64,000 nt of DNA, taken from Pterobdella sp. o SKG-2022 (Eukaryota; Annelida; Clitellata; Hirudinida; Piscicolidae). The notes under the pieces were generated by a model. It saw nothing but the letters and a program-made list of their open reading frames with translations, was not told the origin of the DNA and did not search any database. The translations under genes and the position numbers were made by a program. This document shows, piece by piece, positions 33,143 to 48,385 of this stretch (the first letter of the stretch is position 1; every line of letters begins with the position of its first letter). The stretch is from the NCBI GenBank assembly GCA_964035795.1, contig OZ038320.1:20044589-20108588 (forward strand). The letters are read 5' to 3'.

Positions 33143-36100
33143 CTTTCTTCAAAATGATAATAGATGAAAGTCTATAAAACAATGTTATAATTATTGTTTT
33201 GGTAATAATAATTTCTAAAATTGAATAAAAAATAGTTGGAAACTGAAGCTTAGTGAGCAAAACGTTTAAAATTGGAATTTTTTTATTAAATCTGGTTTCA
33301 AAAAAAAATTCATATGCAAATATAACTTCATAATATTACTCTATCTAAATTATTCATCACAATTTCAAAAATCATTCATAGTATAGGTTTTTGACATGAA
33401 TTTAAGCATTTCTATGTTCAGTTTTAACATCAAAATGGCTTTAAGTGTTGAAACATTTATTATATATAGAATAAAACATAGGCTTCATAAATTCATTTTA
33501 ATTTATAAGCTGTTGTGAAATATTCAAATTTATTCTGAAAATTACTTTATTCTATTAAATTCGAAGTAAACTCGAAAATAAATTTCTCAAAAGCGTGAAG
33601 TTTTTTCAATAACTCTTGCTTGAGTATTTAACGATGATCTTCAAAAAAAATGAAATAAGAAAAACTTGTTAAGCTGCCATTGAAAAGAGGGAATATAGAA
33701 AACTCTGTGCATCTTTCATTTCAATTCATTAAAACGTCTAATATATTTGCAGCTTTTATCATCCATTCACTTCCAACTTTAAATTTTTATTATCAAATCT
33801 TTTTTATGTATGAAGGTATGTATTTTAAACTGAAGGAGGAAAGTTGAGCAAGTTAGTTGAGAACCAGGAGATATTGCTAATATGCATATATAATATTCCA
33901 AAGAATTTTTTGTTCATTTTGAATAGTGTCTCATACAAGAGTTCTTTTATCATTTCAAATTATTAATCATAAAAAATTGCTTTTATTGAAGCGGTTTTAT
34001 ATTCAATTTAAGTTTAACTATTCTTATTTATTTGTTCATTAATCACATTTATGAAAAATTTACCGATAAATTTCATAAATGATTGAATTAGTTTAGGGAA
34101 ATTTTTGGACAATAATGTATTTCAAATAATTTCTTATCGTTGTTAATATAATGAAAATCGATAAAATAGTTTATAACTAATTGAATTCATGGCTACTCTT
34201 TTTGAATCTAAACACACAGAAAACACTCAGAGTTTATGCTCTTCATTAAATCATGTTTAAGGGTAGAAAAATTCAAAAATGCTATACTTCTTCAATATTG
34301 TTTTCGTGCAACTTCTTTTAGAGAATAAGTATTTTCTAAAAAATTTTAAGAAGTTAAATTATTCAATTTATAAGATATTCGTTTAAACTTTCTTCTTTTT
34401 GTGCTAATGTTTGAGTCAGCGCTCGGAGGGATAAAATATAAAATAGAAATAAATGAACTCACAACTACTCAACTCGTGTGCATGCTTGTGTCTTTGTGCT
34501 GGTCAACCGCCTTTTAAAATGTGTTTTATTTATTGTTTCAACTTGTTTTATTACTTTCGATTCTAGCTCTTTTTACTTTTATACTCAAAATGTTTTTTTT
34601 TGTATTTTGTAGAATATTTTGTTTTTTCAAATTTTTATTTCAAATAATTATTTATGAATTTTAAACAATTTTGAATTAGAAAAAAACTGTTGAAATTTTG
34701 TGGTATTAAATTTTGACTTGATAAATTGTATACAATGAAGAACGATCTTCGAATCAAAATTTTGATAATGACTTTTACTATCAGTACGCCTGGAAAGAGC
34801 CTCGTTGGAGATAGCGAGATGATTTCAAGTTTTTATGCACGTGTTTGAGAATATTCAAAAGCAACTGGTTTTCCAAGTGTGGCTTGTGAAAGCAATTTAA
34901 AAATTTTAAATTGGTTTGAAGATTATTTTCTTAGGTTGTTGACTAAACAGATTTGAAATTAAAAAATTTATTTCATTAATTCCAGTATTTTTTATTCGCT
35001 TAAAAACAAATAAATAAATAAACACGTGTTTATTTTTTAAATACTATTGTTTGTTGTATTATGTCTTTTGTGCGTTTATATTGCATTTGTGTGTGTACAG
35101 GCGTACAGAGAAGATTGTTTATGCATCCATAGAGACAAATAAACACAAACATCCTCGTTTTGATAATAAGTATGATCTTTTATGTAACTATACACGACTG
35201 TATGGATGCAAAAAAGCAAAGAAACACTAAAAATATTATTAGCTTTGAATGTTTATTACACATAAAATAAAAAGAAAAGCGAGAAAAAGTGGTCTTATAC
35301 GAAAACAATGCCCAAAACGTGCAAGAGGATTTGTAGAATTTATCAATAACCAATATTTGAAGTTTGTCTTTTTCTTTTATGTTTTAAGCTGTTTTTGTAT
35401 TTTTCATTTATATGCAGTTTATCATGGCTTTCACAAAAACTCTCAAAGATTTATGGAGGTCCATGTTTTGAGTTTTTTGTATCTGTTTCCCATTAATTCG
35501 TTTCCAATTTGCATGTTCCTCTTCCTTCTCTAAATTTTAAGTTTAAAAAATTTTTTTAAGCAAAATTAACTTTTTATATTTAAAAATATTTATTTCGTTA
35601 TATACATTGAAAATTATTTTTTTTCAAATCAAACGTGTTGTATATTCTTCTACTTGAAACTTGAAATTCGAACCGCTGGCATTTGGACATCTCAAAGTTG
35701 TTAATGTTTCATTCAATTATCTTCAATATTCTAAGACAGTTTATGAACCATATGTTAACTCATTCTTTAATTTAGCCCTCTTTCCTTCCACTCGAATTTC
35801 CAATAAAATCCATCATTTTTAGCTGCTTTATCCAATTTAATTTTATTTACTTAAATAAACTTTTTTTATTTGAAAATTTATTTTCAATTATTCCTACAAG
35901 TACTCATCTATCCATCAGTCATATATAGCTTAACATTGATTTTGATCGCCTTGCATTAATAGACATCACTCTTGGAAATGAAGGCTTAACACTATATCTA
36001 TCACAGTTCTCATTGTTCCAAGCCATATTAGGAGGATTTATTAAAAATGATTTTAATTGAAATTCTAATGAAACTTTTTTTCAAAATTTTAATTCATTTT

Positions 36101-39100
36101 TTGATTCGTAGTTTACGTTTTAGCTTAAGCCGAGATCTATTTTGTTGAACTAATGTAATTTTATAATTAACTTTATAAGTTAAAGCGAAAAAAGTTTTTG
36201 AAAGAATCTGAAATTTGAAAAAATGTTAAAAAATGATTATTTTGAATAATCCAACAATTATGTGCCCATACTAGTTCAATAAATGCTAAGGTCCGATGCT
36301 AGTTTAATGGGAATTTAATAGTAATCGAATCTTTGAACTTTCTAATGAATGGCTGAGAAAATTATAAGCAAAATCTTTTATAGACCCAATTTTTGTCTTT
36401 AATTCTCTGTTAGAAGGCTTTATTGTTTCATAGTGTGACTTTTGATAGGGTTTAAATACATTCTTTCCTTTGAATAGTTTTTTTGTGAATATTTAGTAAA
36501 AAAAGCCGAGAGTAAGAGTAATAAACGTGAAATTACGAAATTGGAAAATGGCAAAGGTTTGTGTGTAAAAGGTAATTAATGACCGTGCATAATGTACATA
36601 TTGAAAGAATTGTACATAAACATTACAGGTAAGCTATTAAAAGTTTTCAATCATAAAAACTCTCTTGTGATTCATTTGTGCAAAGCCTTTCACAATTGAA
36701 AATATTCCTATTTCTCATGAATGTTTGAAAAGTTAGATACTTTTTTATGAAGCTGAAATAAAACTGCAAAAATTGAAATCATAAAAATAGGTTTAAGAAA
36801 ATTCAGTTGTCGAAAATTAATAAAGAATTTGATTCCAAACATATAATTTGAACACCTTATGAACCAAATGTATGAATTATGCATTTATTCACACTACATG
36901 TCTAAAAATTCGAACACAATCTTTTTAAGAGAGTTTTCAGTCATTTTTCAACATAACTAGAAAAAAAAACATTATAAATTGGCAACGTAAAAGACAACAT
37001 CATCAATAACTTTAACAATTGTAATAAATAAAAGGACTGTAATAAATAACCATATAGTTTCAAAATCAATAGAAGAAAAATTGTTTGAAAAAAACTAAAA
37101 CTCAATACAAAAAATTGTTATCTAAAACATGCCCCCAAAAATGAACAATAATCGAGCATAATTGTTAAGATTAATATGAGTTATTACGAAGTTTGTCAAA
37201 ATGTCGTTGTTTTAGTTACTGCATAGATGCGTCATTATAAGTGGTCATCCATCACATCGTCTTGTTGTTTTCATGAATATGATGATATAGCCATTATATG
37301 CTATATATTTAAATTATATATCCAATTTTCATAATGCAAAACCCCTGTAAAATATTATATGACGTTTACAATTATTTATACTTTTGAATTTTGACAGTTT
37401 TTTCGTTTTATTCAAATATTCATTTCAAAATATTCAAAATTGCTGTAGGTCAACGAAATGAAAAACTAAAATTGAAAAAAAAATTTGAAGCCAAGAAGAC
37501 ATTTTTTGTCTCAGAAGAGTGATCTATTTTATTTTATTAGCGCTTTAATAAATATTTCAAACGGCTTGAAGGGGTGTAAAACATTGGATAAATGTTTACA
37601 TGAAAAAAAATTCTTATCAAAATCCTTTTTGCAAACAGGGTTTCTGACGTATCAAAAGTTAAAATTGTATTTCTAACTTTGAGGTTTTTCTATGCAAAAT
37701 CTTTCATGAATAAAAACTTAAAAGGTAAATAGATTTAGCAAGTCAGTTCAATTTTTAAAGATTAACTGAAAAAGATTTTCTAATTTGAACCCTTTCCCAC
37801 CCGTAAATTAAGAAATTTGGAATTACATGCTCGGGTATCGGGTTTTATACAATAAACTAAAATATAAAAACACCACACATGCATACACGAAAACATGGAC
37901 ACAAAAGAAATGCTATATTTTTTACAGCTATGAATCCAAATTAGGTATATTTGTTTGATGCTTTGTGCAGATTTATATGGAAAAACTTTGAGCATGAAAT
38001 TTTCACATTTTTTTCAAAATTCCCAAAATATCTAGTGAAACGTAGTATTAAAATAAAGTGCAGATTTGATAAATTATTTGTTCGAATTTTTCAGAATTAA
38101 AGGTTTCATTTAAAAGTTTAAAATATTTTCCCAATTCACTTTTGCAAAATTGTTTTTCAGTTTGAACTTTAAGAAGTTGGAAAAATACAAATGACTTCAT
38201 TTTCTATCTCCCAAATGAAACCATTTTCCAAATCTTTGATAAAGTCGTTATTCTAATTTAATACGCTGAAACGAAAACGGTTAATGTTTCTTGCAAATGG
38301 AGAAGTTATGTATGGCTAATTTGAAATTTTTTTTGTAAGGTATTTGCAGATGTATACATAAATTTCTAAACAATTTTGAAACATCACAAATACATAACTA
38401 AAATTTCATATTTAAACTTCAAATAGCTTTTATCGGTGAATAAAATCATCATTAAAAAATTGAAGTTACTTTGAATTTGAAAAGCTGTTACATTTATAAA
38501 AAAATTGAAAAAAAAAACTAAAAGTGGAAAAAACTTCTCAAAGATTACTTGACTTTCTTGCTTCAAATGGCATCATTATTTACAAGTATTATCTAGAACA
38601 ATGCGGTCTGGTAGGTGATTACTCTTTAGTGGTGGCTGTCGCAAATATAACACTTTAAATTATATATCTTTGCTTTGTATCGGATGCTAAGTGATAAACA
38701 TGGTGAGTCAACATATTTTTTCATGGAAAATTATTTCAGAATAAAATCGATGGTATGATAAAATATGCACAAAAGATTTGAACATTTTAAAAAATTTTAA
38801 GCTTGAGTGATATTTAAGTTTTTAAAGCTTTAAAAATTTAGCTTAGATTAGTGTTTTCCCATGAATTATACTGAACTGATTGGAATTAAAAGTCTTTAAA
38901 TATTAATATTAGAGAAGATTACGTGGCAAGTATGTATATTTCATGATGGCTAGGACTTGATTCGTTTGGTACATAGGCATTAGTTACAGACCAGCGCGAC
39001 GCTCTTTTATCATGAAAATCATGATTTATTTCTTTGATAAACTTTGAAAAATCTTTTCTTAATCATCTCATACATGATTTTCTATCACCATTACAGCTAT

Positions 39101-40304
39101 CTATATTTATCATCTAGTTAAACCTCCTCATTAAAACTTCCTTGCCTCGATCAATCATTCATAAACATATTTCTCATCAGTATTTCAATTTTTAATTTAA
39201 AAAACAAGCTTTCCAATAATTTGATTAGAATTTCTCAAAAATATATCATTTTCTTTCATCATTTCCATAAAGCATTTCTAGTTTTTTTACATCGCCACCC
39301 TCACATCAAGTTCTTCTCTCACTAATTTTTTATCGTTTTCTCCTTCATTTTTTTTCTTCATTATTGCATCTCAAGGAATATTTCACGTTGCCATAATGAC
39401 AAATATAAGTGTAGATACACATGCGAGATTCTATATTCAAATTATTAAGAAACAATAGCATTATAGCTAAGACATTTTCAATCTTGCTTGAATTTATAAA
39501 GATATTCACAAAAAAAGTTCCACAATGTGTATTCATATCAAATTTAAGTTTGCATCTTTGAAAAGAAAATAATATATAAACTTAAAACAATAGAAACTCC
39601 TTATTGACTTCATGAAGTCACACTTTCTTATCTTTTGTTTCATAAAATAATTTATACTTCGTTTAAAAACAAACTTTTGAAAAATAAAATGAGAAAAATT
39701 AATTATAAATTCCAAAACTATGAAGCCTTGACTCAAAGATTAAAGTTTTTAATGGTTTAAAGATTCTTGCATAAAATCAAAATCAATATTTCTACCATGT
39801 GTTCAAGCATATGAGTTTGTTTTTCAACACTCAATTATACAGAGCCACCGTTGAAGATCCGTGTGCAGAATGATGAGAAAGTTTTGTATAATGAATTACG
39901 TGAAAATATCATCAAAATGTAATGATCATGAGAAAGACTATTGAACAATCATGCGTTGTTATGGCTTTTATAACTTCCTTTTTTCTTCAATTGCCTTGCT
40001 TGTCACTGAATTTATTCCTTGAAATACTTTATTCCAATCACTTAGACAGAATTTCATCAAAATCTAACTAAATATTTTTGAAAAAAATTCTTTCTTTTTG
40101 TTTGGTAAAAATGTTTTCTTTCAACATATACTGCATATAACTCCGATGATGTATACATTAGCACGTATATATATTTGCAGGCCTTATATACAATGAACGT
40201 TTAGAAATCTCTTAGATGATTATGACGGTGGTTACATGTTTTGGAAATAGTTTTAACGGTTAAAATGACATAATATTTTTGTAATGTTGTAAAAACTAGA
40301 AACT

Positions 40305-40433
40305 ATGTACATTTCAAACAAAAGCTTACTACTATTCGGTTCCATTTATTATTTGACAAACCTTGAAAATGACAGCTTCAGTGAAGATATGAATTATGTG
40401 GTGAAATTATCAACAGAACAGAAACCATATAAG
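40305..40433 (+). CDS. Possible first coding exon of an unseen gene
   Basis: ATG at 40305 opens 43 codons that end exactly at AAG|GTAAGC, a near-ideal donor, in phase 0. The start is mildly hydrophobic (MYISNKSLLLFGSIYYL) and the rest is a polar, protein-like stretch (NDSFSEDMNYVVKLSTEQ, then KPYK). I could not find the next exon in the AT-rich sequence downstream. In DNA of this composition a chance 43-codon frame ending at a donor is not rare, so this is only a candidate. Confidence 0.25.
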
Positions 40434-43400
40434 GTAAGCTTATTATTTATTATAATCTATTATTGTTTAATCGGTTAAAAGGTTCCCACTGGTGAAAATA
40501 GACTTTGAATTATAAGCTTCGCTCATGTCAAAAACGATTACAAAAAGGCTATAACGAGTGGCCATTGTGATAAAATCATAAAAATTTTTCATCAAAACTT
40601 CATTATTTACATTCTACATTTTATTCAAAGACATTCGATTTTAACATGCTTAAAAAGAGAAAGAAAATTGATAACATCAAAAACTAACGCCAGAATTGCA
40701 ATTAAGTTGTTTTAAATTGAATTTCCGACAAGAAAAGTAGATCAAGAAATCTAATTTGGAAAGAAAAACCTTGAAACGAGAGTTGTGCCGTTTACTTCAA
40801 ATCTCAAGCAATTTAAGTTACGATCTTTGAAAACAACACAACATTGGCAATTAAGTTAAAGTACGCCTTCATATACTTCAAAACAACCTATGTGTTTCAA
40901 TAAACCAATATTTCCAAAAGACAATGAATTTTTAAAACGTTTACTCATTTTCATAAATTTTTGCTAGTTTTTAGTTTTAAATTGAGAGGTTTGGAACGAA
41001 GAATTAGTTTATCTGCATTTTAAACTTAGCAAAAAACAATTAATATTTACACCCACATACTCATCGAAGCTAATAACATACTTCATTTGTAACCTAATGA
41101 CTGCATAGATCGCTATCCCTTCTGTATCCCCTTAATGATTCCCACTTCATCGCCCTTTCATGATGAGGTTTTGGCCCAGTTGTGAGAAAGTTCAATAATA
41201 TTTTTATGAGGTATAAAACTTCTAGTCAATTAAGGTTTAAAAAATGTACGGAAAACATAGAAAGTCCAATTTATGGATTTAATTTCTTATTCAATATTTA
41301 TTCCTTTTGTCCATATTGTTATTGCTATTTGGGACGTTTGTTTTGTTCAATAATATAGTTTTTACATTGAAAGCGGCATAAGATAGTCACAAAACATTTA
41401 AACAAAAGTGATATAGAAAAGGTTAATATTAATAAAAGGTCCATAATGTTGGAATGTTCAATAAAATATATGACGATACGGTATTCGTCTTTATTTTATG
41501 CTTTCTGCTTGCATTTATATATGAATTTTTAGATATGAAAGTTAAAGTTATTCAACTTGAAAATTTTAAAGATAACGTATATTGAATAATGGATTTTATT
41601 AAAAAATCTGTTTATTAACTTAAAATAGCATTGTGCCATATGGTTCTCATTTAAAGTGGAAACATCCGAAGCAATTCTTTTAGCAATATTTCCATCATTT
41701 GCTCGAAACGTTAAAAATATTTAGACATTTCTGAGCATAAAACTATTCTCAAAGAAAATTTATTGCGCGGGAATTAAATTTAATTGGCAGTTAAAGGAAA
41801 AAAACTAAATACAATAAAAGAAGATTGAAAAAACGCTTTAAAATGCCATTGAATTCTCCAGAGCTGGTAGGAGAGAGATAAGAGGTAGTTATGAAGTTAT
41901 CATGACAGGTGGTTAAGAAGAGATTCACCCAAAGGTCACAAGGAGCTCACGTGCTGCAGACAATCACGATGTTCTCTTTATATGTGCTCGAGACTATGTG
42001 CTCATTCAAGCCTATGTGATCTTTTACCTAACTTAACACGATGTTGTGGATTTAAAAGAAAATTTATATAAATAATATTTTTATTTTCAATCAAAAACTC
42101 TGTGTGCGTGGAGCTTAATTGATAAAACTTCACGACTAGACGGCTTTATTTACTACTTGATCTTTCTGAACTCAATCTTACTCATCTCTATATCTGCTAC
42201 GTCAATCAAACTATTTTCATTCACAACATCCTTCAATGAGATTCGTTTGCAAATCAAAAACTTTCGATAAAATTCATTTCAATTTCATAATTTTTAACAT
42301 TTTTGTTGAATTGAAAAAATTTCAACTTCTAGTTTTACTGATTGGTTTCCGACATTTGTTTATATGTGTACAAAGAATTATTTATGCATATATTAATGCT
42401 TCATATGTGATTAATAAGGAGAATTAATTTGTGTGGTGCATATGCCTGTTTATTTATGGCCTTGTCTCTGGATAGAAATTATACAAATGTTGTTTATTTT
42501 ATGTTTTTTAATATGTTTTCGAGAATTTTCGTTTAAATAATTTCCAACTTTGTATATAATTGGGGGATTTATGATTTTTTCTTTGTATAACCTTAATAAA
42601 TAAAGACTATGGACATAGTTTAGACATGGCATATAAATTAAAGGGATAGTTACAACTTGTGTCTATTCTTCAATCTCCACGCGTGTCTAGAGTTTTGGGC
42701 TGAAGTAATTACTCTTGAGAACTGACACTGAAAAACAAACAAATTATAGATTTATGCTAGTGTTCTTCTATTGAAAAATGTTCATACTGAAAATAAATTG
42801 ATTACCTAGATAAACATCAGAATATTGTATGGAAAAGTTTGAAATTTATTTTTGCTCGTAACTGTTGAATTTTTACACAAAAAAAAAACACTAAAGTCAA
42901 TTAAACATCTATAAACTACTTAACATATATGCTTGCTTTTTTTTATTAATTGTTGTGAGGTTTGAGTGTTGGAAATAACTTATGATTATAGAGAAAACTT
43001 TGAACACCGACCCGTATCGCAGGATTCTGCTTATTGTCTCATATTGCTATCTGGATGTGTGCGTGATTTTGTTTAATATATCAATTGAGAGTTTTATTAT
43101 ATTTTCAATTATTCTCTTGTACTCAATTTTTTCTATAAACCCACAAAAATGAATAGTTTCAAACTTTCAAGACTTAAAAACACTGTAAAACTGGTAAAAA
43201 TATTCTTTCATGTACGCTTTGATATTTTTTACTTATTCAAAAAGGTTTTTTCAAAATTTACAGTGAAATTTTAAATTTTGTTATTATTGTATTCAGAAAA
43301 AAATTAAATTAGCAAAATTGCCGTGAAACATTTTTACTAAAAGTTTCAAATTGCATGAGTTATTACCTTTTGACGCTAGCGCAAGCACTTTGAAAGAAAT

Positions 43401-45230
43401 GAAAAAGGTACATGACTTGAGAAATAGGCAAACTAAACTTTTAAAATAGTAAATAAAAACCGTAAAAACGCACACTTACTGAGAAGGATTTCAAAAAGTC
43501 TACATGGAGAAACAAAAGCAGGAAAGATTAAAAGGGTTTGCTGCGCTATTTTTCTGATTTTGGAAAAGATGTCGGAAATTATATTTTTGTTCATATAGGC
43601 TTTGTTTTTATATAAGAATATTTTATTTATCTTTAAAAAATGTCAGTTCGTTATATTTTATGAAACATCTGTACATCATTATATCTTGATATTTTGAGAA
43701 GTATTTAACAATCAAATTCCAATTACGTATATTGGAACACTCGAAGCTTCAACGTTTTCAAAACTATTTGAAGTCATCATAACACATCCCTGCTTCTGAA
43801 TAACTCGCCGCAAGATTTCTTTTCTTCAAAGCGCTCTTAAGAAGACTATTATTTTGAGTTCAGTATTTTGAAATAATTGAGCAATGAATCTAAGCATTCT
43901 ATAAGGTTCAGTTATTGTTTTTGAAGTGGTTTTCCAACTGTCAATTCATAAATCTATTCACATAATTCATGTAGTTTTAATCATTTTTTGCAAGTTTTAT
44001 TATTCATTGCCAACTGCATAACTATTTTGTAGGTACATTTATTCAAAGTGTTTTTGTTTTCAACGTAGTGAAAGTTTGAGCAAGAAAAAAATTTTAAATA
44101 AATAATGGAGCAATTTAGTTATTAGATCAATTTCTTCTTTACATCAAACAATAGCAAAACTGCTCAAATGATGTATATAATGTAAGGAATCTAAATTAAT
44201 AATCATTCAGTTGAAAAAATTATTAAATAGTTATTTAATTAAAAAAACTAAATAATTTTTCAACGTTAAAAATATATTCACTAAAAATAAGATTAAAATA
44301 GAATACTTAGTGTGAATGTTGTTCAAATCATGATATTTCATTAAAAATGTGCTTATTAATTCTGTGAAAATCTCAGCTTCATAGGAACTTATTTGAACCA
44401 AGCTTTCACGTTGGTTCAGTTTATATTCCATAATTATTGTCAGTTTATTTGAATATTATTTACTGTAATATCTTGAATAACCTGAAATAAGCAGAACAAG
44501 AAGAATTTAATAGAAATAATTTATTGAGGAAAATTATATTGAATGAATTAGTGAGATACATAGAAGCAGTTATCTTGTCATATTCAATTTCTGGTGCTCA
44601 TTTCAACAGTCGCTGTTGTTTATTTTCACTCACGAAAGTTGAAAGTTGAATGAAACATTAGTGTAATTTATTCAATTCTAAAGAATTTTTTTAGTTAAAT
44701 TTATGACTTCCATTGCTATAGTAGCTATTATTTATAAAAATAATTGAACAAGAGCTATATTCTAGTTCTATTTTCAAGTTTTTAGAAAATCTCAACATAA
44801 TCCCTAAAAGGTTTACAACGAGAATTTTTTGAATAAACTCCTATTTTAAAAGTTTTATGAGCTGTCATTCAAGTTGTGTACATGTATTTAATGAAAAATT
44901 GGGAATAATAAAAAAATTAAATTAAAAAGGTATGATGCTTTTACTCCAAAACACTACAAACTTGCATCTAAAAAAGGCCTTTGACAAAAGCAACTAATGA
45001 TATTAAATTGAAAATTTTGCCTGTCAAAAGCACAAATTCTCATAAACAAAACTATTCACAAAATATTTCAAAAAATCATAAACCATCTAGAGTAAATATC
45101 ATTATGAAATAAACAATTTGCTATACGAACGAAATCTTATAGGAGAAAAGTAATGGGAAAGAAGAAAGGACTATATAAAAATCACACAAGTTTTAAAAGC
45201 GCACAAAAACCTCCAAATATAACGCTTTTT
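40434..45230. other. Gene desert, no gene seen
   Basis: This AT-rich sequence has no supported exon. A less AT-rich patch at 41860-42010 contains neither a named repeat nor a convincing frame. Confidence 0.45.
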
Positions 45231-45269
45231 CACTCAGTCCCTCTTCTCAAATAAAACACATCGAAACAT

Positions 45270-45380
45270 AATAATGACGTCACAACAACAATGGCAACGT
45301 CAGAAGTTGTGCGCTGTTGTACCATGGCTGCTTGCCTAATATATCGTTGCGTGGCGTGGTAGAGATAGGCACGTGAGGAG
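45270..45380. promoter_or_regulatory. Possible regulatory island: perfect CRE and E-box in a GC-richer patch
   Basis: The palindrome TGACGTCA (cAMP-response element, ATF/CREB type) lies at 45275-45282 and CACGTG (E-box) at 45370-45375. They sit about 90 bases apart in a patch that is much richer in G+C than the kilobases on either side. No gene start is visible next to it. Such a cluster could be an enhancer or a promoter of a distant or unseen gene. The motifs are short and may be chance. Confidence 0.3.
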
Positions 45381-48300
45381 TACATGATTGGAATTTACTG
45401 GTGAAAATTTCATATTGCTTATTTTTAAGGTAATAATTTAACAAAAAAAGTTTTGGAAGCTTAAAATTCCTAAAAGTCACTTAATCTTTCTAATTTCTGG
45501 GTCTTTTCGTGACGAGCTGGCATGAACACAATTATTAGCTAAATAAACATATTGATCGTATGAATCGAATTAGTTTCATTTCATCTTTCAATGAAATTTT
45601 TTTTTCAATTCTGTAAAGTTTTCAATGCTCAATAGGAAAAACGTTGATTACAATTTTCAATTCGAAATTTTTTTCACTTTAGAAAAAATTTCTTGGATTT
45701 TGAAAGCCGAGTTTTCACCAAGCTACTTTCTAAATAACGAATATATAAATTTTTTATAAAAATGATTCATAATTATTATGAAGCTTTGAAAAAATTTCAC
45801 AAATAAAAATCTATAGAAAAAAAGTCCATCATCTGGTTGGCAATTTATTCCTTTCTGAAAATTAAATATTTTAGCTTTATAGCATAAACTTCAGGAAATG
45901 TTTGTTTTTACTTTTGAAATAAAAAAAGGAAATTAAAAAACAAAAGTTATGAAATATGCAAAAAAAACTGAAAAAAATTAAATTAAAAAATAAACTCTAT
46001 AACAACACCAGTCTATTACAAAAGTTTTGAATTAAGTTTTTTATTTGATACGTGTTTTTTGCATAACGCTGAGTAATCAATCACCATAGATGCAGTGCTT
46101 TTTAATTATTGTAATGTTTTTCAAACGTTCGTGCATAAGTATAAGCTTATTTGAATATTATGTGAGATGCTGAAAATAATGCTTCATAGCGAAAAAAGAT
46201 GGCGAATAATTAAGGTTTTAATACTAAAAGTTCAGTTCTTAACTTCTCAATTAAATGAAAACACCTAAATTTCCACATTTGGCATATGCTATTTATGAAA
46301 TTTCTTTGAAAAATAATAAAAGTTGGAACTATTTTGATACAGAAAAATATATTTTGATTTGGAACTTGAAAAAAATTAAAGAAATTTTAACTCGGTTTTA
46401 AAAATATGATACTTTGAATTTTCTTCAAAATAATTTGAATAAAAGTATAAAACATATTTTAAACCACGATTCCCATTTTTTTTGGCCTATGTTTGCGAAA
46501 ATGACATGTTTCTTCTCCAAAACTTTTTGTTTTCAAGATTTTTAATTTAAAAAATGCATATTGGAAAATTTAAGTTTTTTTCATATCTTGATGCTTCATT
46601 TCAAATATTCATTTATAAACAAAAATATCAAATAATTTTATAAAATTTATGGTATCAACTGGTAAAATAAATTTCATTGACTTTCAAGTCGACATACCGC
46701 GTAAATTAATGTTACTTTTATTTGGAATTTATGAGTTTTTTCAGTCACTCAAATTTGCAATAAAAAAAGCAAAAAAAACTTCTAGTTTTTGAAATATTGA
46801 AAACAATTACAATTAACTTTAATAGCTTTTGAGAAGCGAAAATATGTCACTTGCTTGACGCTTTTAATGAAAATATATGATTCGTTTCGTTTTTATTAAA
46901 AACTTTTATATTAAAATATTTTCGAAAAACTTTTAGTTTTTAGAGCTTTTGCAATTTTGATGAGTTTTCAACTATATATTGAATAAGAGAGATATTATTT
47001 AAACAAAAGTGCGAATACAGTAAAAATAACAAAGATCTGTTGAAGAAAAATGTATTAATGCCAGCTCGCAAACACCAAAAGAGATTAAATTCTTTTACAA
47101 AAACAATCGAATTGATCAAACATCAAAATATATAAATCATATCCTTGAAGGCCATGGCGCTGAAAATAAAACTGGACATTTATAATTTGGAAATGATGTT
47201 TCATGACATCTTGAAACGACCATTGAAGAATAGAACCTTATAATAAGAGTTATGGTACATTTCGTTTGAAAATTTATGAATTCACTGTATAAAATGACAG
47301 TTTTAAATATCGTTTCTGTTTTGATAAGAGTGATATAAAATGAGAGAGTGGTTTTAGATAAAAGTACATCACATAATGATAGCTCGATGTTGAGTTTTAA
47401 TGAAAAATTTAACACATTTTTTTAAGTTTATTTGCTCATCTATCAATCAACATCCAACTATTTTAGTCCTAAAAGCTATATTTCATCCAAAAAATGTTTC
47501 ATTCTTTTATATAATAAATTATCTGTTTTATACCTATTTATTTTCACATCAATCCACGCTTTGGTGGAAGCAGGTGCTAATGCATGGTACGCGTGGACAG
47601 AATTGATTGCTTTCGTGTCGCTGAGTCAAAACCTTGGTTACAGAATATTAATTAGTTTTCACTAGTCAACATGATTTTATTAACTCTGAGGTTTCAATTT
47701 CAAATTGTTTTTAGTGCTTGGATTGTTATCTTGGGGTAGTTCGTACAGCGCATAATGTAGTTTTACTTAGAGACTTACTTGAATTTTGCAGAGAGAATAA
47801 TCATAGGAAAAATGTTGAGAAACAAAAATAAGCATAATAAAAAGAACAATTCGTGAAGCATTAAAAGTGGGACATTAAATATAGACTGAGGCACCGTATG
47901 ATCATGGCATGGTCGTCACCATTACCTTCGCACTCACTTTTGTATTTATGTATTGTTGCATACTTCCTGAATATTTTAAATTCTGTCATCACATGTTGCA
48001 AAGAATTCTTGTATTTCAAACTACTTCTTATATTTTTTTTGACAAAATACATCAAAAATAAATACAAAAAGGGATTTTTAATTATTTCAAAATCGATTAA
48101 ATGAAAAAAAATTGTGCTAATTAAAATAAAATAGATTGTTTAGCATGGATTTAATTATCTTAAACGCTGCAAATTCACAACGCGAGGTGCTATACTTGGG
48201 AAATATTCAGTATTGCAGATGCTACAGTTTGGAGCTGAAAATAAACTTTAAAATTAATGAAATAAATTTTTTTATTGCGCCAATGAAATGGAAAAAATTT

Positions 48301-48385
48301 GTGGAAATAATTCTGAAAGGTAGACTATGGAGTTTTGTTAGGAACAAATAGTTTCTTTCGGAGTTGCACATGTGTTTCACCTGCT

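Larger units (their letters stand above)
26871..40304. other. Gene desert, 13.4 kb
   Basis: This is AT-rich sequence with many short A and T runs. I found no exon with supported splice sites and no recognisable protein motif. Open stretches such as 35249-35533 and 31766-32041 are Phe/Tyr/Lys-rich and look like chance. A degenerate GATG/TGAA simple-repeat zone lies at about 30110-30370, and a GC-richer patch at 33065-33142. Confidence 0.5.

Noticed and set aside
35249..35533. 94-codon plus-strand frame
   Set aside because: Low-information Lys then Phe/Leu-rich sequence without motif or splice context; expected by chance in this much AT-rich DNA.
47432..47665. Plus-strand 77-codon frame with protein-like end ALVEAGANAWYAWTELIAF
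   Set aside because: No ATG context, no splice partner and an A/T-driven first half; not enough to call a gene.
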